This document shows positions 7,450 through 10,901 of a DNA stretch of 10,901 nucleotides, one piece after another. Position 1 is the first letter of the stretch. Each line of letters begins with the position of its first letter. The notes under the pieces are model-generated. The model worked only from the letters and a program-made list of their open reading frames with translations. It had not been told where the DNA came from and ran no database searches. Made by a program: the position numbers and the translations under genes. The stretch is from CAZLMW01 sp964560875 (GTDB taxonomy: Bacteria > Myxococcota_A > UBA9042). The DNA lies in contig CAZLMW010000189.1 in the NCBI GenBank assembly GCA_964560875.1, positions 1 to 10,901 of the forward strand, given 5' to 3'.

Positions 7450-8363
7450 CCAAGTACAAGATCTTCGTCGGCAAGCTCAACGACGCCGCGCCGCAGATCG
7501 TCAAGGACGCCGAGAAGGGCGACACCCCCGCCGACTTCACCGCCGGCGCGTACGCGAAGATCAACAACCCGAATGTCTCGGCGTACAACGTCACCCGCAT
7601 CTACGGCACGTTCAAAGACAACAAGGACACCGACTGGTTCCGCTTCGTGCCGCCGACCGACGTCGACGCCGCCAAGAACACGCACCTGACCGTCGCATTT
7701 GAGCCCCACGTCGCTGGCAAGGGCGGTTCGGGTTCGACCACCGACATCGGCGTCGCGACCGTCTCACTCGCCAGCGCTCCGACCCAGATCATCGCCAAGG
7801 CCGACCTCACCCACAAAGGCGCCGAGCTGTGGGTCCCCGCCAAGCCCGGCGAACCCCTCCTTGTCGCGTTCAAGCACCCGGGAACCACCGCTGGCAGCAA
7901 CGACTTCTACTTCGTCAGCCACCGCGCGACCGGGGATAACCCGCTCGAGAAGAAGGACAAGGACAACGACGACGTCAAGACGGCCGAAGTGCTCAAGCAA
8001 TCGCAGACCACGTCCGGCGCGCCCGGCTTTTTCATCGCCGGCACCATCGGCAACGACGGCAAGGACGTCGATCACTACTCCATCGCCGTCCCGTCTGGCT
8101 TCGAGAAGGGCAAGATCACCGCGACGTGCGCCGCTCGACGCGCCGGTTCAGGTCTGCGCGGCATGACCATCAAGCTGCTCAAAGCTGACGGCAGCGATTA
8201 CCCCGGCGCCAAGTGGGTCGAGGACGAGACCGCCAACGCGACCGTCAAGGACATCCCAGTCGGCGGCGAAACGACGTTCATCCTGCAGATCTCGGCGACC
8301 AGCCAGGCCAAGGACGTCAGCAGCAACTTCTACCGTTGCGGCATGTACATCGCTGACAAGTAG
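7383..8363 (+). CDS. 3' part of the frameshifted PPC lipoprotein (two further PPC-like domains)
   Basis: The GTG at 7383 is only a nominal start. It has no usable ribosome site, and the sequence reads as a direct continuation of the upstream fragment. Its first segment (WVAAKKINASCAEP, then TKYKIFVGKL) completes the last strand of PPC domain 1. A second PPC-like sandwich follows: VTRIYGTFKDNKDTDWFRFVP at about 70-90, through ELWVPAKPGEPLLVAFKH to NDFYFVSHRA. A third starts at FIAGTIGNDGKDVDHYSI (about 217-233) and ends with TTFILQISATSQAKD and a C-terminal YRCGMYIADK. The D-x-D-[WY] and G-[YF]-type positions are those expected of PPC folds. Codon choice and Asp/Lys-rich composition match the upstream part, which supports one original gene. 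There is no membrane segment, so the product would be inactive or mislocalised without the upstream signal. Confidence 0.8.
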   Translation: MLTWVAAKKINASCAEPKDKTLTKYKIFVGKLNDAAPQIVKDAEKGDTPADFTAGAYAKINNPNVSAYNVTRIYGTFKDNKDTDWFRFVPPTDVDAAKNTHLTVAFEPHVAGKGGSGSTTDIGVATVSLASAPTQIIAKADLTHKGAELWVPAKPGEPLLVAFKHPGTTAGSNDFYFVSHRATGDNPLEKKDKDNDDVKTAEVLKQSQTTSGAPGFFIAGTIGNDGKDVDHYSIAVPSGFEKGKITATCAARRAGSGLRGMTIKLLKADGSDYPGAKWVEDETANATVKDIPVGGETTFILQISATSQAKDVSSNFYRCGMYIADK

Positions 8364-8385
8364 TCTCTACATCGCTGGCAAGTAG
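8346..8385 (+). repeat. Imperfect tandem duplication across the stop codon
   Basis: An 18-base segment ending in the stop codon (8346-8363, TACATCGCTGACAAGTAG) is repeated at 8368-8385 with one mismatch (GAC to GGC). The offset is 22 bases, so the second copy is out of frame and untranslated. It occupies most of the 28-base gap to the convergent gene. Confidence 0.85.
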
Positions 8386-8391
8386 CCGCCG

Positions 8392-9159
8392 CTATTTCGG
8401 CGCGCCCTTCTTGATCCAGTCGTAGACGATCTTGGCCGCCGCGTCGGTCACGCCGTCGGTGCCAACGGGCATCTTCTCGCCGCAGGCCTTCATCCACGGC
8501 TTGATTTTGGTGTAGAGCACGCTGTTTTCCGGCTTGCCGGGCAGCACGATCGGCAGGAACTTGCAGTCTTTGACCTGCGACGCCTTGTTGACGAGCAAGC
8601 CGTACGCCTTGGCCTTGTCGGCGAGAAACGCCATCTCCTTGGCCTTGGCCCCGTGGCACAGCGATGCCGTGCAGCCGAACTTCTTGAAGACCTCGTCGTA
8701 GACATACGAGAAGTTGAGCGGAGGCGGTCCGGCGTCGACCGCGATGTCCTTTGGCCCCGTGCCTGCGTCCGGCGTGCTGGTTGCGTCGGCTTGTCCGCCC
8801 GTATCCGTTGAGCCACCAGCGTCTACGGTCGCAGTGCCGGCATCCTTGGCGCCGCCGGCATCGGTCAGCGACCCCGCGTCAACGCTCGCCCCAGAGTCCT
8901 TTGACGCGACGTCCTGGGCCGTCGAGCCGGCATCGACCTTGTCGGTTGTCGGCACGTCCGCGGCGGTCTTGGCGGTGTCCTTGGCGTCGTGGTCGATGCA
9001 GGGCGGGATGTCGTAGCCCTGGTAGCCGATCGGGTTGTAGCCGCCGGGCTGGGCGCCCGTTGTCGGTTCCGCCGCGCAACCGGCCGCAATGCTCAGGGTG
9101 CCAAGCGCGACCACAAGGCGTCGAAGCGCGCGTCCAGTCCCGGAAAATGATGCTGCCAT
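8392..9159 (-). CDS. Lipoprotein with CX4CH cytochrome c-like domain (255 aa)
   Basis: ATG 9159 sits 5 bases from a strong ribosome site, GGAGGA (9165-9170, opposite strand); the stop is TAG 8392-8394. The signal peptide ends in a lipobox (LSIAAGC, Cys28). A short Gly/Tyr/Pro segment is followed by an Asp/Ala/Gly/Ser/Thr linker (about 55-145) with repeated VDAGG and TDAGG. The C-terminal domain (about 150-255) carries CTASLCH (Cys163, Cys168, His169), a CX4CH variant of the heme c motif. It then has LPGKPENSVLYTKI and GEKMP (Met230), the usual place of the second haem iron ligand, and ends with a WIKKGAP helix. This layout matches small c-type cytochrome domains common in Myxococcota surface lipoproteins. 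Heme attachment with four spacer residues is unproven, and cysteines KDC and KAC could make a disulphide instead. It may be co-transcribed with the upstream Cys-rich lipoprotein, 79 bases away. Confidence 0.85.
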   Translation of the reverse strand: MAASFSGTGRALRRLVVALGTLSIAAGCAAEPTTGAQPGGYNPIGYQGYDIPPCIDHDAKDTAKTAADVPTTDKVDAGSTAQDVASKDSGASVDAGSLTDAGGAKDAGTATVDAGGSTDTGGQADATSTPDAGTGPKDIAVDAGPPPLNFSYVYDEVFKKFGCTASLCHGAKAKEMAFLADKAKAYGLLVNKASQVKDCKFLPIVLPGKPENSVLYTKIKPWMKACGEKMPVGTDGVTDAAAKIVYDWIKKGAPK

Positions 9160-9238
9160 CGGCGTCCTCCCAACGAACCGAGAGGATAGCAGCGGCCGCC
9201 CTGGGCTCGAAGAAACAGGCGATGAGGCCCTCGCGGAA

Positions 9239-10837
9239 CTACTGGCAGCGCACGCCGAACTTGGTGTTCGCGCAGCTCATTCCGATCGACTTGCAGTCGA
9301 GGGCAACCGGCCAGCCACCCTCGCAGTAGTGGGCGATATGACCCTTGCAAAACGGCGGCGCGGAGCAGGTGCCACCCTCGGAACAGCCGGTCTGCTTGCA
9401 GTCAATGCCGATCGGACAGTGGCTGGCGAAATGGCCGAGGTGGTCGAGGAACTTGCACGACTGGCCGAGCCCGCAAACCCGCTTCATCTTGACGCCCGAC
9501 ACGCAATTGGTCGCCCCGGTCGCGTCGCACGTCGGCTTGAATTGGGTCGTGCACTTGAGCGGCTGGTCGCAGCCCGCGGTGTCCGTGGCCAGGTCGTGTT
9601 TGCAGGTCTTGCCGATCAACGCGCAGTCGCTCACCACCCCGACCGTGGAGCCCTCCGCATCCTTGATGCAGTCCTTGGCAACCAGCCCGGTGCATGAGGC
9701 CTTGGGCGCCTTGCACGCCAGCGACTTGGCGCAGGTAGCCTTGCCGCCAAAGACATGACAGGTCATGCCGAGCGCGCCACACGACGCGGCGACCGGTTTG
9801 CCATGACCCTTGCAGGCCCACGCGACCTGGGCGTCGCAGCCCGCGTTCGTGGCCTTGCCGCACTTGTCGACGGGGAACCAGTGCAGGCATTGGGCGAGGT
9901 CGTTGCACGTCTTGGTTTGGTCGATGCACTTGAGCGCGTCGAGCAGCTGGTACACCGCGACATTGTGGACTTCGCGCACCTGGCCGGCGGGGATGCTGGC
10001 GCCGAGCTTCTTGCCGTGCAGATTGAGGCGCACGCAGTCTTCCAGTGACATCGGCGGGTTGTAGCACTTGAGGTAGCGGCTGCAGGCTCTCGCGAGCGCC
10101 TTGTGCTTGACCTTGGGCACGAAGCACTCGCTGAGCACCGCGCCTCCGGCCGATTTGAAGCGCTTGCACGCCCCGAAACCGCAGTGTTGTAGCGACGTCC
10201 ACGCCCCGTTGACGCACATCACGCGGTGTTTCCAGTCGTTGGAGCACGTGACGGTCCCGGACAGCCCTTTGCATTGACCACCCACCGGTCCGCCGTACGG
10301 CAGCCCGTCACCTGCGTCCGCGGCGGGGCCGCCGTCTGCGCCCAAACCGTCGCTGGCCGCGCCGTCGCCGCTTGCGCCCGTATCGTTGCCCGTACCCGCA
10401 TCGTCGCCGGCGCCCGAATCGCCGGTGGAGGGAGCGTCGGTGGAGGGAGTGTCGGGTAATGATCCCGAATCTGCGGCGGGAGAGCCCGAATCGGTCAGCG
10501 CGCCATCGCCGCCGGCGGACACGTCCCCGAGTACGACACCCGCATCAGTGCCGAGCACGTCCACATCCGGCTGCGCGACGTCCACGGCTGCGATGTCCAC
10601 GGCCCTGCTTGATCCGTCGTCGTTGGATGCTGCGTCGTGTCCGGCTGTCGACGTGTCGCCGCTGGGCGCGTCGCCGAAGGTGGCGTCGTTGACGAGCGCG
10701 ACATCGTAGAGGTTGGCGCCGCTTCCACCAGCGCGCCCCGTCGAACATCCCAGGGCGAACAGCAGCGTCGCTGCAACGCAGCAAACGACCCGTGTCGTGG
10801 TCCCGGTGCGGGGATGTCCAGGGGATGCTGTCGTCAC
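9239..10837 (-). CDS. Cysteine-rich lipoprotein with five-copy Cys repeat (532 aa)
   Basis: I prefer GTG 10837: it gives a normal 30-residue lipoprotein signal (R-VVCCVAATLLFALGC, lipid-anchor Cys31). The longer frame, from TTG 10888, starts inside a 17-bp tandem repeat whose period is not a multiple of three. The ribosome site is weak (GGA). Residues 32-188 are a disordered Asp/Ala/Gly/Ser linker. Residues 189-531 are Cys-rich. Five copies of a five-cysteine module, C-x(5-9)-C-x(8-14)-C-x(4-6)-C-x(7-13)-C, lie at 198-238, 334-369, 382-423, 437-474 and 497-531. A typical core is DCKSIGMSC. A helical Cys insert (about 250-320, with DALKCIDQTKTCNDLAQCLHW) separates copy 1 from copy 2. The family is not recognised. 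It is likely an outer-surface, disulphide-stabilised binding protein. It is the first gene of a two-lipoprotein leftward pair. Confidence 0.85.
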   Translation of the reverse strand: MTTASPGHPRTGTTTRVVCCVAATLLFALGCSTGRAGGSGANLYDVALVNDATFGDAPSGDTSTAGHDAASNDDGSSRAVDIAAVDVAQPDVDVLGTDAGVVLGDVSAGGDGALTDSGSPAADSGSLPDTPSTDAPSTGDSGAGDDAGTGNDTGASGDGAASDGLGADGGPAADAGDGLPYGGPVGGQCKGLSGTVTCSNDWKHRVMCVNGAWTSLQHCGFGACKRFKSAGGAVLSECFVPKVKHKALARACSRYLKCYNPPMSLEDCVRLNLHGKKLGASIPAGQVREVHNVAVYQLLDALKCIDQTKTCNDLAQCLHWFPVDKCGKATNAGCDAQVAWACKGHGKPVAASCGALGMTCHVFGGKATCAKSLACKAPKASCTGLVAKDCIKDAEGSTVGVVSDCALIGKTCKHDLATDTAGCDQPLKCTTQFKPTCDATGATNCVSGVKMKRVCGLGQSCKFLDHLGHFASHCPIGIDCKQTGCSEGGTCSAPPFCKGHIAHYCEGGWPVALDCKSIGMSCANTKFGVRCQ

Positions 10838-10850
10838 AGGTTCCGCAGTC

Positions 10851-10901
10851 GCAAAGTGTCCGCAGTCGCAAAGTGTCCGCAGTCGCAAAGTGTCCGCAGT
10901 C
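10851..10901. repeat. 17-bp perfect tandem direct repeat, at least three copies
   Basis: GCAAAGTGTCCGCAGTC is repeated without mismatch at 10851-10867, 10868-10884 and 10885-10901, where the window ends. A partial copy (TCCGCAGTC, 10842-10850) precedes them. The array therefore probably continues outside. It ends 13 bases before the GTG start of the leftward lipoprotein gene, in its promoter or 5' leader. The period of 17 is not a multiple of three, which argues against coding. It has no internal palindrome and no spacers, so it is not a CRISPR array. Confidence 0.9.

Noticed and set aside
9160..9238. Separate promoter or terminator between the two leftward lipoproteins
   Set aside because: The 79 bases contain a GCGGCCGC palindrome and the GGAGGA ribosome site, but no convincing promoter hexamers or terminator. 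Co-transcription is equally likely.
10838..10888. TTG start at 10888 for the leftward Cys-rich lipoprotein
   Set aside because: The extra 17 residues would be encoded by 17-bp repeats, whose period is not a multiple of three. The GTG at 10837 gives a normal lipoprotein signal length.
10851..10901. CRISPR array
   Set aside because: The copies are directly abutting, with no spacers, and the unit is only 17 bp.

Overview
The window is GC-rich and nearly all coding. It looks like the chromosome of a Myxococcota-type bacterium (former Deltaproteobacteria). The reasons are: a giant secreted protein carrying slime-mould-type CTDC cysteine repeats; three lipoproteins with long Asp/Ala/Gly/Ser-rich linkers behind the lipid-anchor cysteine; pre-peptidase C-terminal (PPC)-like domains; and a CX4CH cytochrome-like lipoprotein. 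The phylum is inferred from protein style, since no rRNA or marker gene is present.

Layout, left to right. (1) 3-4400 (+): the C-terminal 1465 codons of a very large protein whose frame is open at the window edge. It alternates about 350-residue units, each readable as seven blade-like repeats, with cysteine-rich blocks. Three propeller-like units and two complete blocks are visible, plus the tail of an earlier block. (2) 4438-5178 (-) and 5299-6075 (+): two divergent genes for exported proteins with signal peptides, probably outer-membrane beta-barrels, sharing a 120-bp intergenic region. (3) 6133-6696 (+): a 187-residue protein like the N-terminal half of a family 4 glycosyltransferase. (4) 6778-8363 (+): a lipoprotein with PPC-like domains, split by a frameshift near 7384-7391; a short imperfect tandem duplication sits at its stop codon. 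(5) 8392-9159 (-) and 9239-10837 (-): two lipoprotein genes in tandem, one with a CX4CH heme-like domain and one with five copies of a five-cysteine repeat. (6) 10851-10901: at least three perfect copies of a 17-bp direct repeat, just upstream of the last gene and running off the window edge.

Nearly every product appears to be exported, surface-anchored or outer-membrane, so this is best read as a cell-envelope/secretome region. I see no defence system, mobile element, CRISPR array, tRNA or rRNA. No enzymatic pathway can be assembled from these genes. The strongest leads are the modular propeller/cysteine protein, the frameshifted lipoprotein, the five-cysteine repeat and the 17-bp repeat array.
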